Numbered from the stretch's first letter, positions 1-6,589 are shown. The stretch is 10,041 bases of DNA from Bacillota bacterium (GCA_021802375.1 JAKAAL010000095.1:1-10041), one strand, 5' to 3'. Numbers and translations: made by a program. Notes: generated by a model not told the origin, from the sequence alone.

Positions 1-219
1 TCCCAAGTCTCATTGCATATTGTCTATGTACTCATGTCTCGCGCCATGAGGATGAACTAACCGCGAGGGGAATATCAAAATGGAAGAAACGGTCGTTCAA
101 CCCCTGGGTTGCTGGCGTATGACTTCATTACGGTAGGACGAGACGAAGAGGAGTGGCCCCAGCCATGGATACAACCTAACAAAAAATTCCTCATCGCGAC
201 CTGGCTCCTAGCTCCAGTT

Positions 220-684
220 TTAATATTCCCCCTTAATGATAAAAAACGAGCCGCGAATGGTGCCCGCAAGTTTAGACCGCTGTCGGGCAAATTTAAACGT
301 TGTTGCTAGCTCCTTGGGGACATCCATGCCCTCGGTCAACTTAAATCCCACAGCTCGCTTCTTTAGGGGATCCAGCGAATACATGACGTTGACCACCAAG
401 CCGTCCTCGTAAAAGACATAGGTAAATTGAATATCCTCCACCTGAAACCGCGAAGTTTCTAAAGGTCTGGCTTCAAACTCGATAGCCCGTTCCGTTTTCA
501 GAATGCGTTCCACGTAATCGAGTGCGGCTTGGCTTTCGTGGGCTGGGACCACCGTAAAGTCATGCTGGTACTTGTTCTTAAAGTATCGAGCCTCATTGGC
601 CCGTAACCCGGCCATCGCCTGGGCCACGGGAGAAGACTCCAACCCCACTATGGATACGTGTTCAAAATCCACGAGATAGGACAC
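220..684 (-). CDS. Hypothetical protein, about 154 aa
   Basis: I do not recognise this protein. It is soluble-looking, without signal peptide, membrane segment or metal-binding motif. The N-terminal half reads as helices rich in charged residues (around ANEARYFKNKY). The middle and C-terminal parts alternate beta-like stretches (FTYVFYEDGLVVNVMYSL) with a basic tail, ending RGSFFIIKGEY, so a small alpha/beta fold is likely. Two GTG starts compete, at 693 and 684. The purine-rich AAGAGGG at 700-694 touches the first but sits 9 bases before the second, so 684 is preferred; the longer form has 157 residues. It stands alone, divergent from the HNH nuclease gene, with a possible promoter at 721-750. 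No T-run preceded by a stem follows the stop. That it is a real gene is fairly secure (good RBS, long uninterrupted frame); its function is unknown. Confidence 0.7.
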   Translation of the reverse strand: MSYLVDFEHVSIVGLESSPVAQAMAGLRANEARYFKNKYQHDFTVVPAHESQAALDYVERILKTERAIEFEARPLETSRFQVEDIQFTYVFYEDGLVVNVMYSLDPLKKRAVGFKLTEGMDVPKELATTFKFARQRSKLAGTIRGSFFIIKGEY

Positions 685-720
685 ATCAGGCACCCCTCTT
701 TAAAGTACTTTTCCAACGCA

Positions 721-750
721 ATTGTCGAACATCGATCGATGAGCTGTCAA
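721..750 (-). promoter_or_regulatory. Candidate sigma-A promoter for the 154-aa gene
   Basis: On the minus strand a perfect TTGACA (750-745) is followed after 18 bases by GACAAT (726-721), which matches TATAAT at four of six positions. Transcription would start near 714, about 30 bases before the GTG at 684. A 12-bp perfect palindrome (730-741) lies inside the spacer. The -35 is excellent and the -10 mediocre, so this remains a proposal. Confidence 0.4.
730..741. promoter_or_regulatory. 12-bp perfect palindrome in promoter spacer
   Basis: CATCGATCGATG reads identically on both strands and lies exactly between the proposed -35 and -10 of the minus-strand gene. A dimeric regulator could bind there, but short palindromes also arise by chance and no second copy was seen. 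Confidence 0.3.
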
Positions 751-823
751 ATCGCCCCGGCCCACCTGCCCTACCCTCTTCTACAACCACACGACCGAGA
801 CCTGTTTGGCGGCAGACCCAACC

Positions 824-853
824 CTGGCATTCTTTAATCAGAAGCGCTATAAT
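824..853 (+). promoter_or_regulatory. Sigma-A-type promoter of the HNH gene
   Basis: A perfect TATAAT at 848-853 is preceded after 18 bases by CTGGCA (824-829), four of six matches to TTGACA. Transcription would begin near 860. The ATG at 852 overlaps this -10 and so cannot be the start of a transcript made here, which supports the downstream TTG at 885. Confidence 0.55.
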
Positions 854-870
854 GAGAGAAAAATGCGTTA

Positions 871-878
871 AAAGAGGG
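871..878 (+). promoter_or_regulatory. RBS deciding the HNH start
   Basis: AAAGAGGG lies 6 bases before the TTG at 885 and roughly 10 bases after the expected transcription start. The alternative ATG at 852 has no comparable ribosome binding site and overlaps the -10 element. Confidence 0.6.
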
Positions 879-884
879 TCCGTC

Positions 885-1490
885 TTGGCAGAAGTCGAAG
901 CAGATGTGTCGCTAGATTTGGTTCCTGTGGTCGATCTCCGAGGTCGCCCGCTCTCTCCGTGTACTCCTGAAAAAGTTGAACAAAACCTACGGGATGGTCT
1001 AGCTCGCTTCGAAGATGGGGTGCTTCATCTTAACTATCGACCGATGGCTTACCGCACCATTTACCGTGCAGTCAAAAAGCGAGATGGACTGCGATGCGCC
1101 TGGTGCCACGGGGTCGGCTCTACCTTAGAACATGTGATCCCGGTGTGTTGGGGAGGCCTCACCACGCTGGACAATTGCGTCATCGCCTGCCGTGCGTGTA
1201 ACCACAGCCGAAACAATGCCTTACCGGACCAGTTTATCGCATGGACCGGGTTTCGACCCACCCACCCCGTCATTCTACGTATCCTTAAGAATCAAGAAAA
1301 AGCGCTACAGATGGCGCAAGATGCTCTCGCACGCAAGTCGATTACCGCATGCACCAGTAAAGAAGAGGCCCAAGTATGGGTGGCGTTTCAATCGAGTCAA
1401 CTCGACCGTGTGCGTCCAGCGCCCCCCAGTCTTCCGCAATCCCGATTGAAGCCCGATGCCAAGCCGTTTTTTGATGTGTTTTTACCTTGA
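885..1490 (+). CDS. HNH endonuclease with PLMP-like N-terminus (IshB-like candidate)
   Basis: A 201-residue probable DNA nuclease of the HNH (beta-beta-alpha metal) superfamily. Numbered from the TTG at 885, residues 71-107 carry a CxxC pair (C71, C74), the first catalytic histidine in LEHVIP (H83, with E82 where most members have D), a GG turn, N97 and a second CxxC (C102, C105) followed by NH (H107). The two CxxC pairs should bind a structural zinc. Residues 13-50 (VVDLRGRPLSP, then TP, a helix and a GLA turn) resemble the PLMP domain that begins IscB-family transposon proteins. No RuvC pieces or Arg-rich bridge helix follow, so the architecture resembles the short PLMP-HNH proteins called IshB. 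It also resembles the widespread solo HNH proteins that start with a 'PLN' motif, and I cannot separate the two by eye. The C-terminal 60 residues are helical then proline-rich. An ATG at 852 would add 11 residues but overlaps the -10. The neighbours suggest no restriction system. Confidence 0.85.
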   Translation: MAEVEADVSLDLVPVVDLRGRPLSPCTPEKVEQNLRDGLARFEDGVLHLNYRPMAYRTIYRAVKKRDGLRCAWCHGVGSTLEHVIPVCWGGLTTLDNCVIACRACNHSRNNALPDQFIAWTGFRPTHPVILRILKNQEKALQMAQDALARKSITACTSKEEAQVWVAFQSSQLDRVRPAPPSLPQSRLKPDAKPFFDVFLP

Positions 1491-1558
1491 CCTCCCGCAG
1501 CCATAGCATCGACCGTCGCACGGCAGTTCGGGTACTACGGGGAACCATCGCGCTGCGA

Positions 1559-2593
1559 TCAAGGCCGCAAACCGGCCAGAGTCATATTGTGAAATATGGG
1601 GCGCAGGCGGATCGGCGCGTTAGCCTCGCGGCCGAGATGGACCCGATTCGTTAAAAGCACCATGGCCACACCATATTGCGGATCCACCCAGAGTGAAGTG
1701 CCCGTAAATCCCGTGTGTCCCACCGCTTGGGGGGACATTAAGTCTCCGGCCGATGACAAGGGGTGCGGCTTTTGAAATCCGTATGCACGTAATTCACCCG
1801 GGATCCCCTGGGTACGAGGAAGAAGCCATGCCGCGATCGTCGGGCCCGACAGCCATCCTTGTGGGTCCAAAATGGCTTGTCCAAAACGTAGCAGGTCGGC
1901 CACCGTGCCGAAAAGACCAGCGTGTCCCGAAACCCCACCGGCCGCCCGCGCGTTCTCATCGTGGACCACCCCACACCAATAACGACCCGTCTTGGTATCG
2001 AGCTCGGTGGCCGCCATATTGCTGTGGTCCGTTGGCAAATATCCCATATGGGCAAGCCCTAAGGGACTCGCTACTTCCTTGATAAACAGTCGATCTAGAG
2101 GCAGTGCCGTTACTTGTTGGAGGATATGCCCCAAAAGAATGTAATTCAGATCCGAATAGAGGACTTGGTGCCCCGGTTCAAAAAGCCGCGAGGATTGGGA
2201 GATGACCGCCACGTGCTCCTCGGGTTTCGGATGTGCAGTGAGATCCATCCAACTGAGGAATCCCGAAGTGTGGGTTAAAAGGTGACTGAGGCGTACCTCA
2301 CCAAAGTTTCCGGGTAAAAATCGGGACACGAGATCGTCCAACCGCAAGAGCCCACGTTCTAAAAGCCGCATCGTGATGGCCGTGGTCGCTACCACCTTGG
2401 TTAACGATGCCAAATCAAAGACCGTGTCGGCCATCATCGGCAATGGTGTGGGGTTGAGTTGGCGGAAGCCTTCGGCGCCAACCGCGATGATTTCGGACAC
2501 CGTGGCCACCCCAAAGGCGGCTCCAGGAAGGGATCCTGTGGCCACCAGAAATTTAATGTGCTCAATAATGGCGTCGAGATTGCTTAACCGTAT
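1559..2593 (-). CDS. Serine hydrolase, class C beta-lactamase / AmiE-like family
   Basis: A penicillin-recognising serine hydrolase of the class C beta-lactamase family, about 344 residues from the proposed start. Motifs, in that numbering: SLTK with the nucleophile S63 and K66, YSD at 146-148 (the YxN position), and HTG at 293-295 in place of KTG. The VHDENA...GGVSGHAGLF segment is typical of the subgroup that includes Bacillus AmiE (YbbE), an N-acetylmuramyl-L-alanine amidase in muropeptide recycling, so that role is plausible but inferred. No signal peptide is visible. The first standard start in frame is the GTG at 2545, but it has no RBS. The frame is open upstream and encodes the helix expected at the family's N-terminus (LDAIIEHIKFLVATGSLPGAA). 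The only strong RBS (AAGGAGG, 2608-2602) points to an ATA codon at 2593. It lies 30 bases after argS and is probably the last gene of that operon. Confidence 0.85.
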   Translation of the reverse strand: MRLSNLDAIIEHIKFLVATGSLPGAAFGVATVSEIIAVGAEGFRQLNPTPLPMMADTVFDLASLTKVVATTAITMRLLERGLLRLDDLVSRFLPGNFGEVRLSHLLTHTSGFLSWMDLTAHPKPEEHVAVISQSSRLFEPGHQVLYSDLNYILLGHILQQVTALPLDRLFIKEVASPLGLAHMGYLPTDHSNMAATELDTKTGRYWCGVVHDENARAAGGVSGHAGLFGTVADLLRFGQAILDPQGWLSGPTIAAWLLPRTQGIPGELRAYGFQKPHPLSSAGDLMSPQAVGHTGFTGTSLWVDPQYGVAMVLLTNRVHLGREANAPIRLRPIFHNMTLAGLRP

Positions 2594-2601
2594 GACACGC
2601 G

Positions 2602-2608
2602 CCTCCTT
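2602..2608 (-). promoter_or_regulatory. Consensus RBS ahead of an ATA codon
   Basis: AAGGAGG on the minus strand, 8 bases before ATA at 2593. The GTG at 2598 is in another frame, stops after four codons and is too close. In the serine-hydrolase frame the next standard start is 48 bases further, at 2545. The RBS therefore argues for a non-standard AUA start, or for a base change or error at that codon. Confidence 0.55.
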
Positions 2609-2623
2609 AGTGTTTGACGTCCT

Positions 2624-4300
2624 TTACATGCGTTCTGGAAGGGAAATTCCGAGTAATTCCAACCCGGAGCCTAACACCACCAACACCGATTCGATGAGGG
2701 CCAAACGTGCTTGTCGAACCGGACCGGATTCCTCTAAAATGCGTTCTTCTCGGTAAAAGGCATGAAATGCGCTCGCCAGTTCCGTCAAGTATCGCGGAAG
2801 GTGGTGCGGTGCCCGTTCCAGCGCCGCTCGAACGATTACATCGGGATACCGGGCCAAGAGCCACAACAACTCACGTTCGTGGGAACTCTTAAGATAACCT
2901 AAATCGAGCGCTTCGTTAGGTTCACCTAAGTCTCGCCATTGTCGTAAAATCCCGTGAATTCTCGCCCCCGCGTACTGAATATAGTAGACAGGATTCTTCG
3001 AATCCCTCAATTTTGCCAGGTCTAGGTCAAAATCCATGGGGGATTCCGGTGCACGTTCTAAAAAGAAGTAACGAGCGGGATCGACCCCGGCTTCGGCAAT
3101 GAGATCGTCCAGCGGGACATAACTGCCCTTGCGCTTAGACATGCGTACCAGTTCTTCTCCGCGCATGAGCCGAACCAACCCCACAATGAGAATTTCTAGC
3201 CGATCGGGCGGATAGCCTAGCGCCTCCACCACAGCACGCATGCGTCCCACGTAGCCATGATGGTCCGGGCCTAACAGATCGATCACATAGTGGTATCCGC
3301 GGTCGAACTTATCCGCATGATACGCCGCATCCGGCACGAAATATGTCATGGCCCCGTCGGATTTAACCATCACGCGATTTTTGTCGTCCCCGAATTTTTC
3401 GGATAAAAACCAGCGCGCCCCATCTCGCGTTTCGATGAAGCCAAGATGATCCAGGCGTTGCACGATGGCCTCGGGAGCCTCGGCCCGCCGGAGCTCCTTT
3501 TCGTGATACCAGCGGTCGAACTCCACCCCGAATCCCCGTAACACCGACTCGTGTTGCTGTTGAAATTTTTTAGCCCCGTAGTCTCCCAACAGTTCAAAGC
3601 TCGCTGCATCGAGATCCTCGATCGCAATGTCCGGATGCTCCTCACGCCAGGCCTTCGCCACGTCAATCACATATTCCCCGGGGTATACGTCTTCCGGCCA
3701 CGTGCTCATAACATCCTGGCCTTTGAGTTCTAGGAGCCTTAAGTAAATGGCGTGCCCAAGTTTCAGCACCTGATTCCCGCCATCATTCACATAGAACTCT
3801 CGGTGCGCCACGAAACCGGCTCGGTTCATGATGCGCGCCAGGCTATCACCAATCGCGGCAGCTCGACCATTCACGACCACCATCGGTCCCACCGGATTAG
3901 CCGACACAAATTCAATGAGCGCCCGGGATCCCTGGCCGATCGAGGTTTTTCCGTAGTCTGGGCCCGCCGAGCGCACTTGGTGCACCACCTCGGCCATCCA
4001 TCGCGTCTTTATCGTGAAGTTCAAAAACCCGGGTCCGGCCGCCACCACCTGCTCCACCACATCATCCGTCGGCCATTCGGCCGCCAGCGCCGAAGCCAGC
4101 GTCAAGGGCCGGATCTTGGTAAAGCGAGCCGCCTTTAAGGCCACGTTGGACACCAGGTCGCCATGTCCTTCCTCGGTAGGGCGGTCGACCTCAATATAGC
4201 TTCTTAGATGCTCAAATCCCCGAGCCGAAAGCGCTCTATCAAGGTTTTCTATGATATGGGCCTTGGCTTCGCCAAATCGTGAATCAGGCGCCATGTACAT
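2624..4300 (-). CDS. argS: Arginine--tRNA ligase with variant HIGH motif
   Basis: Class I arginyl-tRNA synthetase, 558 residues, normal length for the family. It charges tRNA-Arg with arginine using ATP. Order: N-terminal additional domain (residues 1-115, with GHGDLVSNVALK), Rossmann catalytic core opening with FVSANPVGPM at 131-140, RMSKRKG (386-392) as the KMSKS loop, then the DALR-type anticodon-binding domain (about 435-558) ending in the usual PERM. The HIGH signature is VVVN at 141-144, so neither histidine is kept; the following GRAAAIGD matches the family. ArgRS from some Clostridia have HMGN here, so loss of the second His is familiar, but loss of both is notable. It follows speB by 23 bases, giving an operon built around arginine. 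The ATG at 4300 abuts the GGGGG stretch, so the ATG at 4294 (third codon), 6 bases from it, may be the real start. A second argS could exist elsewhere in the genome. Confidence 0.95.
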   Translation of the reverse strand: MYMAPDSRFGEAKAHIIENLDRALSARGFEHLRSYIEVDRPTEEGHGDLVSNVALKAARFTKIRPLTLASALAAEWPTDDVVEQVVAAGPGFLNFTIKTRWMAEVVHQVRSAGPDYGKTSIGQGSRALIEFVSANPVGPMVVVNGRAAAIGDSLARIMNRAGFVAHREFYVNDGGNQVLKLGHAIYLRLLELKGQDVMSTWPEDVYPGEYVIDVAKAWREEHPDIAIEDLDAASFELLGDYGAKKFQQQHESVLRGFGVEFDRWYHEKELRRAEAPEAIVQRLDHLGFIETRDGARWFLSEKFGDDKNRVMVKSDGAMTYFVPDAAYHADKFDRGYHYVIDLLGPDHHGYVGRMRAVVEALGYPPDRLEILIVGLVRLMRGEELVRMSKRKGSYVPLDDLIAEAGVDPARYFFLERAPESPMDFDLDLAKLRDSKNPVYYIQYAGARIHGILRQWRDLGEPNEALDLGYLKSSHERELLWLLARYPDVIVRAALERAPHHLPRYLTELASAFHAFYREERILEESGPVRQARLALIESVLVVLGSGLELLGISLPERM

Positions 4301-4323
4301 CCCCCAGTCTTGTGGTCGCCGCC

Positions 4324-5184
4324 TTAGTGCCCGATCGCCAAAAACGCCTCCCGAACCATCTTGGCGGCTAGCACTCCCGAACGCTGAGAAAGGTCGTGGG
4401 CAGGCATCGCTTCCACCAGATCCATACTGACCACGTTAAGAGCACTTAATTGCCTTAGGGCTGAAAGTGCCTCCTCCGAAGAAATTCCTCCCGGCTCAGG
4501 GGTTCCGGTGCCGGGCATGAAGGCGGGATCCACCACATCAATATCTATGGTGACATAGACGGGACGGTCGCGCAACTCATCGAGAACCGCGGTCAACGGT
4601 TCTAATACGTGGTGTGGATGGAGTCGGGTGTGTTGCCGTGCGTACTGGGCTTCTTGCTGGGTCCCGGATCGAATCCCAAATTGCAAGAGATGGCGGGGTT
4701 TTAAGAGTTCCGCCACGCGTCGCAATACGGTCGCATGCGAGAGGCGTTCACCCAGGTAATCGTCGCGCAAATCAGCGTGGGCATCCCAATGTATCACCAC
4801 CAACTCCGGATAGCGGGCGACGACAGCTTGAATCAAGGGTAGAGTCACCAGATGCTCGCCACCGAGACCAAAAAAGCGTTTGCCCTCGGTAAGAATCTGA
4901 TCCGCGGTCTCATAAATGTGGGCAAGGCTTGCCGTGACATTCCCAAACGGGAGTTCCAGATCTCCGGCATCATGGATCGCTAGGTCTTCCAAGTCCCGAT
5001 CCTGGGCCCAGGAATAGGTCTCGATGCCATAGGAGCTTTCTCGGACTCGTGCTGGGCCAAATCGGGATCCCGGTTGAAACGATGCCGTAAAGTCCATCGG
5101 GATGCCGAAATAGATCCAATCGGCGGGTTGCCACGCGCTATTCATGCCTAGAAATCGGTCGGTCCGATAAAACCTATCACTCAT
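4324..5184 (-). CDS. speB: Agmatinase / ureohydrolase
   Basis: Mn-dependent ureohydrolase of the arginase-agmatinase family, 286 residues, normal length. It would hydrolyse agmatine to putrescine and urea, or N1-aminopropylagmatine to spermidine and urea. All six metal ligands are visible: H111 in GGEH, D134, H136 and D138 in DAHAD, and D214 and D216 in DIDVVDPAF. The SHATVLRR segment (149-156), the GTGTPEPGG turn and DLVEAMPAHD near 255-264 complete the agmatinase pattern. Its ATG directly follows the speE stop (TAGATG), so translation is almost certainly coupled to speE, and argS follows 23 bases after its stop. An arginase is less likely given pdaD and speE next door. Substrate choice between agmatine and aminopropylagmatine cannot be read from the sequence. 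Confidence 0.95.
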   Translation of the reverse strand: MSDRFYRTDRFLGMNSAWQPADWIYFGIPMDFTASFQPGSRFGPARVRESSYGIETYSWAQDRDLEDLAIHDAGDLELPFGNVTASLAHIYETADQILTEGKRFFGLGGEHLVTLPLIQAVVARYPELVVIHWDAHADLRDDYLGERLSHATVLRRVAELLKPRHLLQFGIRSGTQQEAQYARQHTRLHPHHVLEPLTAVLDELRDRPVYVTIDIDVVDPAFMPGTGTPEPGGISSEEALSALRQLSALNVVSMDLVEAMPAHDLSQRSGVLAAKMVREAFLAIGH

Positions 5185-6006
5185 CTAACGCACCAGCTCT
5201 TGAACAAATTTAGGCAGGTCAAAGCAGCTCTTTTGGATTTGGGGCGTCCAATAACGAGTAGGCATGTCCATGAGATGCGGCCTCAGATCACTCACCAGAT
5301 CGCCTTTGGCTCCCAAACTAAAACTCCAGAGCCCACTGGGATAGGTGGGAATCGCGGCCAAGTAGAGTTTGGTCACGGGGAACGCTGCCCCAATCCCTGT
5401 CATCACACGCCGTATCAGATGGGGCTGTAAGAAAGGGGATTCGGACTGGGCTACCATGATTCCGTGGTCTCCTAGTGCCTGATAAATGCTTCGATAGAAT
5501 TCGGGGACAAAAAGCCCTTCGGCGGGACCCACGGGATCGGTGGAGTCGACAATGATGACGTCAAAATCTTTAGCTTCTTTGACCCACTGAATCCCATCGG
5601 TATAGTGGACGAAGGCCCGCTCGTCATCCAAGCTCACCGCAATTTCAGGAAAGAAACGTAAAGAGGCCTGCACCACTTTTTCGTCGATTTCGATGAGATG
5701 AGCCTCTTCAACGGAAGGATGTTTTAAAATCTCGCGGATGGCTCCACCGTCGCCACCCCCAATCACCGCAACCTTTTTCGGATGCGGGTGCAGAGCCAAC
5801 GGCACATGGGTAATCATTTCATGGTAGACAAATTCGTCCCCAATCGTCGTCTGCACCGCTCCATCGAGTACCAATAAACGTCCATAGGCATCAGTGTTCG
5901 CCACCACCAGTTCTTGATAGGCGGTGGTTTCTTTCCACAACAAAGATTCTATCTTGAGACCGAGCCGTACGCTATCGGTCTGATCTTCCGTAAACCAAAG
6001 TTTCAT
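5185..6006 (-). CDS. speE: Spermidine synthase (aminopropyltransferase)
   Basis: Transfers the aminopropyl group of decarboxylated AdoMet to putrescine, or possibly to agmatine. From the ATG at 6006 it has 273 residues and opens MKLWFTEDQT, matching the usual SpeE start (Bacillus: MSELWYTEKQ). Visible motifs are LDGAVQTT (47-54), YHEM (61-64), the nucleotide-binding GGGDGG (83-88), IEID (105-108), the catalytic aspartate region VDSTDPVGP with D154, AQSESP (186-191) and IPTYPSG (219-225). It ends in LPKFVQELVR, closely like the Bacillus enzyme. A GTG at 6030 would add eight residues but has no family support. No RBS lies at normal distance from 6006; the consensus one at 6066-6060 is far upstream and may be brought close by a hairpin. 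The stop abuts the speB start. Confidence 0.95.
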   Translation of the reverse strand: MKLWFTEDQTDSVRLGLKIESLLWKETTAYQELVVANTDAYGRLLVLDGAVQTTIGDEFVYHEMITHVPLALHPHPKKVAVIGGGDGGAIREILKHPSVEEAHLIEIDEKVVQASLRFFPEIAVSLDDERAFVHYTDGIQWVKEAKDFDVIIVDSTDPVGPAEGLFVPEFYRSIYQALGDHGIMVAQSESPFLQPHLIRRVMTGIGAAFPVTKLYLAAIPTYPSGLWSFSLGAKGDLVSDLRPHLMDMPTRYWTPQIQKSCFDLPKFVQELVR

Positions 6007-6052
6007 CACAAATTGTGCGGGAACCTCCACCCCGTCCGGGGGGAAACGCCAT
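5972..6052 (-). CDS. Possible 26-codon leader ORF overlapping speE start
   Basis: On the minus strand the ATG at 6052 lies 7 bases after AAAGGAG (6066-6060), the best-placed start for that RBS. It opens a frame different from speE, encodes 26 residues beginning MAFPPGRGGG, and ends in TAG 32 bases inside speE. If translated it would compete with or couple to speE initiation. The peptide resembles nothing I know and could be a by-product of the RBS position. Confidence 0.25.
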   Translation of the reverse strand: MAFPPGRGGGSRTICDETLVYGRSDR

Positions 6053-6066
6053 CCCGCTTCTCCTTT
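6017..6066 (-). promoter_or_regulatory. RBS plus hairpin in speE leader
   Basis: A consensus AAAGGAG (6066-6060) is followed two bases later by GCGGGA (6057-6052), which pairs perfectly with TCCCGC (6022-6017). An inner CCCC-GGAC-GGGG stem lies between them. The speE ATG follows the outer stem after 10 bases. Folding would shorten the effective RBS-to-ATG distance from 53 to about 12 bases, so the structure may be needed for, or control, speE translation. The pairing is read from the sequence; the function is inferred. Confidence 0.4.
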
Positions 6067-6086
6067 CTTGACAGGTCCTTACAGGG

Positions 6087-6548
6087 TTAATACCAGAGCG
6101 CTACGGCCGCAAACGCACAGCCAATTTTCTCGACCCGATGTTCACTGGCCCTGACAATGATCCGCTTAATCTCGCGCCCACGCTGCAAAAAGGCCGTGCG
6201 AGCCATTTCCGCCACCTGTTCTTCGGCTTGTTCTTTACCGCAACGCCCGGAAAATTCCATGATGACGCCGTACTCATCCCATTCCCCAACTCCAATCGCC
6301 ACGGCCGCAGAAATGAGTTCGCCCTCGGTCTCAGAGGTGATGGTCCCATAAGCGGTGGGCATGAGTTGTCCCGGCACAATCTTCAGTTCATTCACTTCCG
6401 TCGCGTTGGGGGGCAAAATCGAGCTGACCCGCAGGAGATTAACATTGCCAATGCCAGCGGCCAACAACGCATGATCAAACGCATTGAGCCGCGTGGGTCC
6501 TTCGGCCGATCCAGCGAGTAAAGTAAACTTTTTCGGGGTCTCTAACAC
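6087..6548 (-). CDS. pdaD: Pyruvoyl-dependent arginine decarboxylase
   Basis: Decarboxylates arginine to agmatine, the first step of the cluster's polyamine route. It is 153 residues, the size of the archaeal/bacterial PvlArgDC family. The proenzyme should self-cleave between S42 and S43 in the motif GNVNLLRVSSILPP (35-47), giving a small beta chain and a larger alpha chain whose N-terminal serine becomes the pyruvoyl cofactor. E98 in IMEFSG matches the catalytic glutamate. The PGQLMPTAYG segment and the C-terminal CAFAAVALWY are family-typical. The start is GTG at 6548, with GAGGAAGGA about 10 bases upstream. It is the first gene of the operon, with its own promoter (6590-6618) and an 80-base gap before the speE ATG. 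This pyruvoyl type, rather than the PLP-dependent SpeA type, is common in archaea and scattered in bacteria. Confidence 0.93.
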   Translation of the reverse strand: MLETPKKFTLLAGSAEGPTRLNAFDHALLAAGIGNVNLLRVSSILPPNATEVNELKIVPGQLMPTAYGTITSETEGELISAAVAIGVGEWDEYGVIMEFSGRCGKEQAEEQVAEMARTAFLQRGREIKRIIVRASEHRVEKIGCAFAAVALWY

Positions 6549-6589
6549 GACGCCACGTCCTTCCTCAGGTTCCAGAAAATACTTCGCAC

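Noticed and set aside
1..60. Frame open from the left edge to a TAA at 58-60
   Set aside because: Nineteen residues without recognisable features are not enough to call the end of a gene.
80..136. 18-codon ORF with GAGGGG nine bases upstream
   Set aside because: The spacing is good, but the ORF is too short, has no recognisable content and no promoter, so chance is likely.
190..219. T-rich stretch downstream of the 154-aa gene as a terminator
   Set aside because: On the minus strand a T6 run is present but no stable stem precedes it.
75..309. Overlapping open frames on both strands near the left edge
   Set aside because: They overlap each other and the 3' end of the 154-aa gene, lack good RBSs and show no protein-like pattern.
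694..884. omegaRNA-like structured RNA upstream of the HNH gene
   Set aside because: No long or nested stems were seen, and promoters for both flanking genes already occupy the space.
1491..1558. Bidirectional terminator between convergent HNH and serine hydrolase genes
   Set aside because: Only a 4-bp CCGT/ACGG stem is present, with no T-run on either side.
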